A stretch of DNA of 32,473 nucleotides from a bacterium. GTDB taxonomy: Bacteria; Vulcanimicrobiota; Xenobia; Xenobiales; Xenobiaceae. The notes under the pieces are model-generated. The model did not search any database and had not been told where the DNA came from. It saw only the letters and a list, made by a program, of their open reading frames with translations. Position 1 is the first letter of the stretch, and the number at the start of each line of letters is the position of its first letter. Positions 24,495-31,091 of this stretch are shown in pieces. The stretch covers positions 1 to 32,473 of the forward strand of contig JAUNIO010000036.1 in assembly GCA_030535355.1 (NCBI GenBank), written 5' to 3'. The translations under genes were made by a program, and so were the position numbers.

Positions 24495-25475
24495 TTAATG
24501 ACTGATATGTGCCTGTTCTTTATAAACAATCACTCGCTTGTTAGACGTAATGGATTGCTCATCATTACGATCAGGATCAGTAGGATCTATGTAGGGATTA
24601 TTGTCTGGATTAAGATTGGGATCGTTACTGCTATTGGTAGCTATATCTTTTTTGTCTATGCTTTTGTCATAGACTGTAGATTTCATAACGATATTAAACA
24701 AATTGGGATCATACAAAGCATTGTTTTTATCGCGGACCCCGGAAACACCGGAGGCGTAAATGCTCTCATTAGCGTTATGCTCGACTGCGAAGCAAATTCT
24801 ATCATAGGGACCGGGAAGCTGTACAACGATAAAATCGCGGGCTTTGCCGGTTTGGAAGGCCAAGCTACCTAGCTTATCACCGCCATTGCCCAGAAAAGAC
24901 TCTGGATTAGCAAACCGATATTTACCAGCTCCAAACTGATAAGGAGGACTGGACATGGTCAGCTTGCGAACTACGCGATACAGACGGTTTGGTTTCGTAG
25001 TGGAAACAAACCAATCTACGAAAACGTATTTTTCGTCTAAGCTGTCGCCATCGCGATAATTGGGATTAGAACGCGTAAAAACCAAACGATTATAGCCTTT
25101 ATAGACATCGATCTGTTTCTCATTGCCATCGATCTTTACTGTGCGCTTCTCAAGAGCTAAACCATAGCCCGCGACACTCCCACCATTACCGTAGGCATCG
25201 GGAAACCACACCGCAGAAGGTATAGCATATTGATTGCTCGCTTGAGCCTGCAGGTCTTGAGGCACCGAGGCTACCCTCAGTTCCTCAATCATTTGGCTGA
25301 GAGCGTTGCGGGTCTGCAGCGTTGCTTCGCGGTAACTGGTCTCAAAATTATGAGCATTGATCGTTCTAATAATAGCGTAGGACAGCCCGCCCGCTAGAGA
25401 GACAAAAACGGCCATAGCCAGTAAGAGTTCTAGTAAGGTATAGCCTTTCCGGCGGAAGCAACAGTTTGCCATCAT
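24495..25475 (-). CDS. PilW/GspJ-like prepilin
   Basis: A 326-residue type IV prepilin-like minor pseudopilin. The N-terminus gives a type III signal: RRKG (8-11), cut before Y12, then TLLELLLAMAVFVSLAGG with Glu at +5 for assembly and a membrane helix. The following coil (ETSYREATLQTRNALSQMIEEL, residues split around 45-66) is typical of PilW/GspJ, and the rest is a polar globular domain. An in-frame ATG at 25508 exists; the ATG at 25475 is preferred because GAGAGGTGA lies upstream and the prepilin leader then has the normal short length. It lies 35 bp after the PilV/GspI-like gene and 12 bp before the large PilX/GspK-like gene, so they are almost certainly cotranscribed. Confidence 0.85.
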   Translation of the reverse strand: MMANCCFRRKGYTLLELLLAMAVFVSLAGGLSYAIIRTINAHNFETSYREATLQTRNALSQMIEELRVASVPQDLQAQASNQYAIPSAVWFPDAYGNGGSVAGYGLALEKRTVKIDGNEKQIDVYKGYNRLVFTRSNPNYRDGDSLDEKYVFVDWFVSTTKPNRLYRVVRKLTMSSPPYQFGAGKYRFANPESFLGNGGDKLGSLAFQTGKARDFIVVQLPGPYDRICFAVEHNANESIYASGVSGVRDKNNALYDPNLFNIVMKSTVYDKSIDKKDIATNSSNDPNLNPDNNPYIDPTDPDRNDEQSITSNKRVIVYKEQAHISH

Positions 25476-25510
25476 AAAATCACCTCTCTCCACAATATTG
25501 TACTTCACAG

Positions 25511-26068
25511 CTAGGTCTTCATTACCATAGAAGACTTAGCGCTGACGATCGTAGAAGAATGGTGAACTAATTGACCGTTGGGGCTGGTCTCCTTCCAAAA
25601 AACAGTTACCGATATATTCCAGAAGGTCTTTTTGCCAACATTATCACTGCTATAAACTACAATCCCAGTATTACTTGGATGATCAGGGTCTACCAAAGTA
25701 AAAGGCTCGGGAATGACAATTTTTGGGAAGTTAAAAGTTCTCATATCCTGCAGAGTAAGAGGTGTGCGTTTTGCAGGCTGACTAATATCACCGCAAAAAT
25801 CTTCTAAATATCTTCCATTTCTGTCACTAGAATATAAGGTATTAGTTGGCTTATCCATCAGCCGATTGCGCAGTTCTTCAGCCACTGCCGAGGCATAATA
25901 ACACGCCTGATTGGCCTGACTGGTTTTGCGGGTCATGCGGAAAGAGGCGGGGAACACTGCGGCGAAGGCGATCATAACCGTGCAGGTCAGCGATATAGAG
26001 ATAAGCACTTCTAAAAGGGTTAAGCCATGCTTGCGGCTTCGTTTTTTAATTTTAGAACCTACATGCAT
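25511..26068 (-). CDS. PilV/GspI-like prepilin
   Basis: A 185-residue minor pseudopilin. A basic leader ends in RKHG (12-15), followed by LTLLEVLISISLTCTVMIAF with Glu at +5, the class III signal for prepilin peptidase. The short downstream part (ACYYASAVAEELRNRL) has the alternating pattern of PilV/GspI helices. GGGAG lies 8 nt before the ATG. It is the first gene of the minus-strand pseudopilin operon. In type II secretion GspI, GspJ and GspK form the pseudopilus tip, and PilV, PilW and PilX play the matching role in type IV pili; gene order here agrees with both. Confidence 0.85.
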   Translation of the reverse strand: MHVGSKIKKRSRKHGLTLLEVLISISLTCTVMIAFAAVFPASFRMTRKTSQANQACYYASAVAEELRNRLMDKPTNTLYSSDRNGRYLEDFCGDISQPAKRTPLTLQDMRTFNFPKIVIPEPFTLVDPDHPSNTGIVVYSSDNVGKKTFWNISVTVFWKETSPNGQLVHHSSTIVSAKSSMVMKT

Positions 26069-26400
26069 ATGTTACACTCCCTTAAATTATATAGGTGCGC
26101 ATTAAGCTATAAGTTTTAGCTACCACCATACCACCTTATTTGTTGCATTATAACAGACACTGAGTATTTATGAGAAGAGAAAAAATACAGCCTTTCTTAA
26201 GGATAAGTTAAATAATAAATTTCCAAGTTTTCATAATGACCATAAGATAATATTTGGGCTAAAATAATGCACATCACTGCACCTTATAAATATAGATAAG
26301 TTATTTTTTATTTTATTATAAAATTACCCTGTTGGCTTGTCTGCCTTCATTTGCTATAATAATTATAAAAACTACATGCAAGGAGCAGGCATAATCCAAG
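26069..26400. other. AT-rich divergent promoter region of the pseudopilin genes
   Basis: This 332-bp region separates the minus-strand PilV-W-X-like operon from the plus-strand genes at 26401 and 26880. A good promoter for the plus strand is at 26332-26360. On the minus strand, TATAAT hexamers at 26152-26147 and 26091-26086 are possible -10 boxes for the operon, without clear -35 boxes. The remaining sequence is AT-rich. No ORF or RNA gene is evident. Confidence 0.6.
26332..26360 (+). promoter_or_regulatory. Sigma70-type promoter for the 26401 gene
   Basis: TTGGCT (26332-26337) and a perfect TATAAT (26355-26360) are separated by 17 bp. Transcription would begin at about 26367, giving a short leader before the ATG at 26401. 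Confidence 0.7.
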
Positions 26401-26847
26401 ATGTTGCAGTTTCTTCATACTATGTCCAGCCAGCGTAAAGCCCATACATTTTTATTGTGTATAGCAGCCTTGTCTATATTTTTTCTCGCAGCCAGCAACG
26501 ACCTTCAGGCAGGTGTCGTCACGGGTGAAGGCATACCGAGAGTCGTCGACGGCCCCCAGGGTGAAGTTGTAGTAACCAGCGTCGCCAATCCCGATCAAAA
26601 CGTAGCCCAGCCCGATAATCCCGAGTACAGCAGCACGAACCCAAGTTCCGGGAATACCCCCAAGGCAGCGACTCCCGAACCAGAAGAAAACGTCAATAGC
26701 ATTGAGTACCACGACACTACTCTCAATCCAGAAGATACTGAGCCTCAGCAGACCGGCAATGACAATACCAAACTCATAATGATTGGCGTTGCCATATTAG
26801 TTGTGGGCCTACTCTTAGTCTTATTCTTCAACAAACGCAAACAATAG
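26401..26847 (+). CDS. Small exported protein with C-terminal membrane anchor
   Basis: A 148-residue protein of unknown family. Residues about 10-38 are a signal peptide (RKAHTFLLCIAALSIFFLAA, likely cut after LQA). The middle is polar and rich in Pro, Asn, Glu and Thr, probably unstructured. A C-terminal membrane helix (about 124-142, LIMIGVAILVVGLLLVLFF) is followed by NKRKQ, so the middle would face outward. A canonical promoter precedes it, but the AAGGAG at 26380-26385 is 15 nt from the ATG, longer than usual; no better in-frame start is available. The gene is 32 bp before the GspH/FimU-like pseudopilin gene and probably forms an operon with it, which hints at a role in the same envelope machine. 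Confidence 0.7.
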   Translation: MLQFLHTMSSQRKAHTFLLCIAALSIFFLAASNDLQAGVVTGEGIPRVVDGPQGEVVVTSVANPDQNVAQPDNPEYSSTNPSSGNTPKAATPEPEENVNSIEYHDTTLNPEDTEPQQTGNDNTKLIMIGVAILVVGLLLVLFFNKRKQ

Positions 26848-26879
26848 GCAAATTCGAATAAACTTAGGAGGCTAATCTC

Positions 26880-27620
26880 GTGCAGAGTTTCTCATATAGA
26901 TCAAAGAGGGGCTTCACCCTTATAGAAACCATGGTCGTTATTGCTATTTTGGCCATACTTCTCGGCATGACCATGTACAACCAGTCGCGCAACTTAACGC
27001 GCTCTACCTTCAACCAGGATATGGAAATGTTTACTGCCACCCTTAAAGAGGCGGGAACTACAGCCAAGAAACTGGGAATGATCAACATTGAAGGCGAGAC
27101 CAACAGCGAACGCATAGCCCCTACACAAAAACAAGACGACGAATCCAATATTATGACCAACAAATATTGCCTTTGGGTTCTCAAAGAGAAGATGAGTCCT
27201 GACGCTAAGGCACCTACATACATCCGCAGTTCCGGCATTATCTGCAAGCGCGGACTCGTCAACGTCCAAACCACCCAAACATTCCAAGAGGAAAAAAGTA
27301 AGAAAGTTAATATGGGAGTTTGGATCGATCTGTACGAAATGGAGACTCCTGACGTCGTCTTAGGCGGCGTATTGGACGCAACGCAAACCCGTTTGTCTGA
27401 AGGCGACATAAAAGCGCGCATCATCTTCCAGCCCAACTCCCTGCCGCGCAAAGCGGGCAGCATATCGATCTCCCTCGAAGAAGGAGAAAAAGATGTAAAC
27501 GCCGTGCGCTGGCAGCGCATCGATATCGAACGCTCTGGCGTGATCACCGTCAATACCGTCGACAGAGAGGGACGCCTGGATAAAGCTACCCAAGATGAAA
27601 AAGTAATCGACAACAAATAG
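26880..27620 (+). CDS. GspH/FimU-like prepilin
   Basis: A 246-residue type II pseudopilin or type IV minor pilin. The leader ends in KRG (9-11) and is followed by FTLIETMVVIAILAILLGM with Glu at +5. The globular domain is longer than the usual 150-190 residues of GspH/FimT/FimU. The start is a GTG at 26880 with AGGAGG (26866-26871) 8 nt upstream. It is transcribed away from the PilV-W-X-like operon, from the same divergent region, after the small membrane-anchored gene. With the minus-strand genes it completes an H-I-J-K (FimU-PilV-W-X) minor set. No major pilin, ATPase, platform or secretin gene is in the window. Confidence 0.85.
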   Translation: MQSFSYRSKRGFTLIETMVVIAILAILLGMTMYNQSRNLTRSTFNQDMEMFTATLKEAGTTAKKLGMINIEGETNSERIAPTQKQDDESNIMTNKYCLWVLKEKMSPDAKAPTYIRSSGIICKRGLVNVQTTQTFQEEKSKKVNMGVWIDLYEMETPDVVLGGVLDATQTRLSEGDIKARIIFQPNSLPRKAGSISISLEEGEKDVNAVRWQRIDIERSGVITVNTVDREGRLDKATQDEKVIDNK

Positions 27621-27645
27621 ATCGCTGTTAGACATAAGTATAACA

Positions 27646-27695
27646 AAGAAAAATCCCTCAAGCTCCGCGAACGTTAAGCCTGAGGGATTTTTCTT
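27646..27695. terminator. Bidirectional rho-independent terminator
   Basis: AAGAAAAATCCCTCA (27646-27660) pairs perfectly with TGAGGGATTTTTCTT (27681-27695) across a 20-nt loop. T-rich tracts are on both strands, so it can end both the GspH-like transcript and the convergent His-rich protein gene. Confidence 0.9.
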
Positions 27696-27719
27696 GCGCT
27701 GAGCAATACTAACTATTAG

Positions 27720-28133
27720 CTAACGCTGCTCCGGCAGCCGCATAAAATCGCTAGGGCTAAACGTCACTTCCTCATGGCGGCGGCGAGGATCGATGTCCAC
27801 ATCCTTCCCGCACTTATAGCCCTCAATATCCGCCAAGATATACTGACTGCCGCACTTTACCCAAAACTCTTCGCTGCTGCGCCGCGTGACCGGCCCCAAA
27901 TTGCGGCCGTCGCAGGTAACATACATATCGAACTCGGTATCGTTGACGACTTTGATCTTGCCGTCAATTTCCCGAGGGTTAATGTGCTCATGATGGCGGT
28001 GATGCTCGCCATACTCTCCGGGATAAGCCTGCACAGCCTCCCCGGCGGCCAGCAACAAAGTTAAAGCAGCCACAGGGATCAGCCAACAGCTGCAACATAC
28101 TTTGCTGATATATCTTTTAACACTACGCTGCAT
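27720..28133 (-). CDS. Secreted His-rich protein of unknown function
   Basis: A 137-residue exported protein. Residues 1-36 form a long signal peptide (basic start, then LIPVAALTLLLAAGEAVQA, likely cut before YPGEYG). The mature protein begins with a His-rich segment (GEYGEHHRHHEHINPRE, about 40-56), which could bind metal. The rest (KIKVVNDTEFDMYVTCDGR..LGPVT......FWVKCGSQYILADIEG) looks like a small beta-sandwich with two to three cysteines. GAGGAGG about 5 nt before the ATG gives a strong start. I do not recognise a family. It stands alone between trpS and the pseudopilin cluster. Confidence 0.75.
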   Translation of the reverse strand: MQRSVKRYISKVCCSCWLIPVAALTLLLAAGEAVQAYPGEYGEHHRHHEHINPREIDGKIKVVNDTEFDMYVTCDGRNLGPVTRRSSEEFWVKCGSQYILADIEGYKCGKDVDIDPRRRHEEVTFSPSDFMRLPEQR

Positions 28134-28193
28134 ACGCGCCTCCTCGTGCTCATCTAGTAAAGTTTTTACACCTTACCAGCAGAGTACTTCATG

Positions 28194-28241
28194 CTCACTA
28201 ATTATTTCTCACTAACAATTAATAAGTATATTAATAAGTAA
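28194..28241. repeat. Short direct repeats upstream of the His-rich protein gene
   Basis: CTCACTAA occurs at 28194-28201 and 28208-28215 (14-bp spacing), followed by two tandem copies of a TTAATAAGTA-type 12-mer (about 28218-28241). They lie between the His-rich gene start and the trpS stop and may be part of its promoter region, or simple AT-rich repeats. Confidence 0.45.
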
Positions 28242-28251
28242 ATAAAAACAC

Positions 28252-29235
28252 TCAACAGCTCTTAAGCGGGCTGTACCCCACTTTTTCACGCACCTCGTCC
28301 AAAGTCTGACGGGCCAGGCACCGCACCTGCTTAGCAGAATCAACCAACATATCTTCAACCAAGCCTGGGTCTTTGGCCAATTCTTGGCGGCGCTCTCGAA
28401 TAACGCTCAATTTAGCCGCGATATCGTCACCCAAAGTCTTTTTGAGATCGCCATAGCGCAAAGCGCCCTCTTTATACTGTTCTTCAAAGAAAGCGACTGT
28501 CTCCGGAGTGGAAAAGATCTTCAGCAGATTAAATAAGTTAGCTACGCCAGGGCTCATAGTCTCCCCCGCCCCACCGACGTCGGTGACGGCTTTTTTTATC
28601 TGCCGGCGGATAACTTCATCGCTGTCGGTCAGCATAATGGTAGAGCCGGGAATAGATTTCGACATTTTTTTGGATGGATCATTTAGCGCCATTACTCTGG
28701 TGGCTGCGGTCAGGCGCGACTGCGGCTCGGGAAATGTCTGACCAAACACATTGTTAAAGTGACGGGCAAACACGCGGGCCACTTCCAAATGCTGCAGCTG
28801 ATCTTCCCCGACCGGCACTAGCTCCGCTTTGTAAAGCAGAATATCAGCAGCCATCAAAATGGGGTAAGTGAACAAACCCGCATTGACGAACTCAGAACGC
28901 TCGCTCTTTTCCTTAAATTGAGTCATGCGGTTCAGCTCTCCGATTGAAGCGCAGCAGCTGAGTATCCAGGCCAGTTCGGTATGTTCCGGCACCTGAGACT
29001 GAACAAACAAACGGCATTTATGCACATCTAAGCCGCAGGCCAGCAAATCCAGAGCCGCGTCTGCCACCTGACGGCGCAGTCTCTCTCCGTCATTCACCGT
29101 TGTCAAAGCGTGATAATCGCAAATGCAAAATATACATTCATGCTCATCCTGAAGGCGGACCCAATTTTGAATAGCTCCGGCATAATTGCCTATATGAATC
29201 GCTCCTGTCGGCTGAATCCCAGAAAAAATCCTCAT
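28252..29235 (-). CDS. trpS: Tryptophanyl-tRNA synthetase
   Basis: Charges tRNA-Trp with tryptophan. The 327-residue length is typical of bacterial TrpS. The class I signatures are clear: GAIHIGNYAGA (11-21) carrying HIGN and KKMSKS (189-194), with SGIQPTG at the start and the MAADILLY block (128-135). GGAG lies about 10 nt before the ATG. No T-box or trp attenuator is seen in the short leader; only a small GC hairpin at 29254-29273. It follows the malic enzyme gene by about 75 bp on the same strand and could be cotranscribed. Confidence 0.97.
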   Translation of the reverse strand: MRIFSGIQPTGAIHIGNYAGAIQNWVRLQDEHECIFCICDYHALTTVNDGERLRRQVADAALDLLACGLDVHKCRLFVQSQVPEHTELAWILSCCASIGELNRMTQFKEKSERSEFVNAGLFTYPILMAADILLYKAELVPVGEDQLQHLEVARVFARHFNNVFGQTFPEPQSRLTAATRVMALNDPSKKMSKSIPGSTIMLTDSDEVIRRQIKKAVTDVGGAGETMSPGVANLFNLLKIFSTPETVAFFEEQYKEGALRYGDLKKTLGDDIAAKLSVIRERRQELAKDPGLVEDMLVDSAKQVRCLARQTLDEVREKVGYSPLKSC

Positions 29236-29253
29236 AGTTTAAGCACTCCAACC

Positions 29254-29276
29254 AACGCGGCGCAGCCCGCGTTTTT
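29254..29276. terminator. Small GC hairpin between the malic enzyme gene and trpS
   Basis: AACGCGG (29254-29260) pairs with CCGCGTT (29267-29273) over a 6-nt loop, and a T-run follows on the plus strand. The T-run is on the wrong strand for the flanking minus-strand genes, so it may only be a leader structure. Confidence 0.35.
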
Positions 29277-29310
29277 ACTATTATCTAAATAATAAAAGAT
29301 AGAATATTCG

Positions 29311-30618
29311 TCAAGAAATATCATTCCCTTTTGCGCAGTCTTTGGCAAAACGCTGCCGCAGCTCTTGCCTATAAGCCTCTATATCTAAGGAGACTTGAGC
29401 AGCCCCGCTTTGCACGGCAGCCTCGGCCACAGCCGCCGCTACCCAAACGGGAACGCGCGGATCTCCCGGTTTGGGCAGCAGATAATCGCTGCCAAACGAT
29501 AAATTCGGAGTGGCAAACCTCTCCTTTATATCTTGGGGAACTTCCTCACGCGCCAACTGAGCCAAGGCCAAACTGGCCGCGATTTTCATATTCTTATTTA
29601 TACACTTAGCCCGCGCATCCAAAGCGCCTCGGAAAATACCCGGAAAGCCTAAAACGTTATTAATTTGATTAGGATAATCAGAACGTCCCGTACCGACTAT
29701 AACATCAGAGCGTGAAGCTTTGGCAGCTTCATAAGTTATTTCAGGAAAAGGATTGGCCATAGCTAAAACCAGCGGTTCTGAAGCCATCGAACGCACCATT
29801 TCCTGGCTGACTATACCGCCGACAGAAAGGCCGACAAAACAGTCAGCTCCCCGCATAGCCTCTGCCAAAGTGCGCAGTTCTGTCGCTCTGGCGAACTTCT
29901 CCTGATGCGGGAAAATATGCTCTCGGCCCCGATAAATAACGCCGTACTCATCACAGACCGTTATATTTGACAAAGACACTCCCAAATCGAGCAGCATTTC
30001 CATACAGGCGGTGGCAGCGGCACCCGCTCCTGAGAAAACTACTTTCACATCCGTTAAACTCTTGCCAGCCAGACGCACAGCGTTGACAAAAGCTGCTCCC
30101 AAAACGACAGCGGTCCCGTGCTGATCGTCGTGAAAAACGGGGATATTCATGACCTGCTGCAGTTTCTTTTCTATATAAAAACAGTCGGGGGCCGCAATAT
30201 CCTCTAAATTGATGCCGCCAAATGTCGGCTCTAAAGAGCGCACAATATCAATAAAGCGATCGGGATCGCTGCAGTTGATTTCCAAATCGAACACATCAAC
30301 GCCGGCGAATTTTTTAAACAGCTGTCCCTTGCCCTCCATAACCGGCTTAGAAGCTGCGGCACCGCAGTTACCCAAGCCCAAGACCGCAGTACCATTGCTG
30401 ATCACAGCTACTAAATTGCCGCGGGCTGTATATTCATAGCTTTGCGCTTCGTCCTTTTTGATGGCCAAAACCGGAGCAGCTACACCGGGCGTATAAGCTA
30501 AGCTGAGGTCACGAGGAGTCAGCAGCGGTTTGCTGGAAGTCACACAGACTTTGCCGGGAACAGGATATTTGTGGTACTGCAAAGCCTGAGCGAATAATTG
30601 TTCATCTTGAGTATTCAT
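29311..30618 (-). CDS. Malic enzyme, NAD(P)-dependent, short form
   Basis: Oxidatively decarboxylates malate to pyruvate. The 435-residue product has the short prokaryotic form without the phosphotransacetylase-like extension of MaeB. Visible blocks: [10 protein letters not shown] (40-49) with catalytic Tyr42, [11 protein letters not shown] (74-84), KPVMEGKG (91-98) with catalytic Lys97, [13 protein letters not shown] (135-147) with metal-binding Glu139 and Asp140, FHDDQHGTA (162-170) with Asp164, and the nucleotide loop [10 protein letters not shown] (195-204). The usual GNIGA reads GNCGA here. AAAGGA lies 5 nt before the ATG. Cofactor preference cannot be read. It supplies pyruvate or NAD(P)H in what looks like a fermentative metabolism. 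Confidence 0.93.
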   Translation of the reverse strand: MNTQDEQLFAQALQYHKYPVPGKVCVTSSKPLLTPRDLSLAYTPGVAAPVLAIKKDEAQSYEYTARGNLVAVISNGTAVLGLGNCGAAASKPVMEGKGQLFKKFAGVDVFDLEINCSDPDRFIDIVRSLEPTFGGINLEDIAAPDCFYIEKKLQQVMNIPVFHDDQHGTAVVLGAAFVNAVRLAGKSLTDVKVVFSGAGAAATACMEMLLDLGVSLSNITVCDEYGVIYRGREHIFPHQEKFARATELRTLAEAMRGADCFVGLSVGGIVSQEMVRSMASEPLVLAMANPFPEITYEAAKASRSDVIVGTGRSDYPNQINNVLGFPGIFRGALDARAKCINKNMKIAASLALAQLAREEVPQDIKERFATPNLSFGSDYLLPKPGDPRVPVWVAAAVAEAAVQSGAAQVSLDIEAYRQELRQRFAKDCAKGNDIS

Positions 30619-30678
30619 TATTTTCCTTTGTAAACATCAAATATGCTTGTTGCTACGTTTTGCGCCACATAGTTGATT

Positions 30679-30708
30679 GTAAGCGCCAAAACTACGCTTG
30701 ACGCTTAC
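30679..30708 (+). repeat. Dispersed 27-nt element, copy 2
   Basis: GTAAGCG and CGCTTAC at its ends form an inverted repeat. Positions 30682-30708 match the reverse complement of 15712-15738 at 24 of 27 bases. It lies about 60 bp upstream of the malic enzyme start and could be a regulator site shared with the aminotransferase gene. Confidence 0.65.
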
Positions 30709-30860
30709 TTTCCTTTTGGAAGAGTGGGGATAATCTCCTGTTATTCCGCATAAAACCGCAGTACTAATCAATACCAATGTCATTCAGTTAAGCAAAATAT
30801 AGCATCTGTACCTACAGATAAAGCGAATCACCGCTTCCTTTAGGCCCGGTGCCTGGCTTT

Positions 30861-30918
30861 GTTGCGTCAGCTTCTGCCCGCTACGCTCGGATGCTACGCT
30901 TAGCAGAACTGCCGCAAC
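30861..30918. other. Long imperfect hairpin
   Basis: The arms 30861-30877 (starting GTTGCG, ending TTCTGC) and 30903-30918 pair over 15 bases with one mismatch and one bulge, around a 25-nt loop that holds two GCTACGCT-like repeats. The flanking GGCTTTGTTGCG wording resembles the ends of some insertion sequences, so a small mobile-element remnant is possible but unproven. Confidence 0.5.
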
Positions 30919-31091
30919 GCCAAGTTGACGGGAGATCATGAATAACACGAAGCTGAAAATATATTTTCTTGTTCCAACAGGTAATATAAAAAAAGTGAAC
31001 AAATAAATAATTTGTATTTGTGTGCTTAGAATCCGCTCCAAGAGCGAGTGAGCTGCAAATGCCTGATATTTGACTGTGTAAGGTGACCAAA

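Larger units (their letters stand above)
30619..31091. other. Structured intergenic region between the malic enzyme gene and the kinase-like gene
   Basis: This 473-bp divergent region holds the second copy of the 27-nt dispersed element (30679-30708), the AATGTCATTCAGTTAA motif (30776-30791), a long imperfect hairpin (30861-30918) and an AT-rich tract (30955-31020). A minus-strand frame of 110 codons runs through it, but it has no ribosome site or family features and overlaps the kinase start, so I do not call it a gene. Confidence 0.6.

Noticed and set aside
26864-27661. Minus-strand frame of 265 codons
   Set aside because: It is antisense to the GspH/FimU-like prepilin, which has a proper class III signal and ribosome site, and it crosses the terminator stem.
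29236-29310. Possible T-box leader for trpS
   Set aside because: The leader is far too short and has no T-box consensus sequence.
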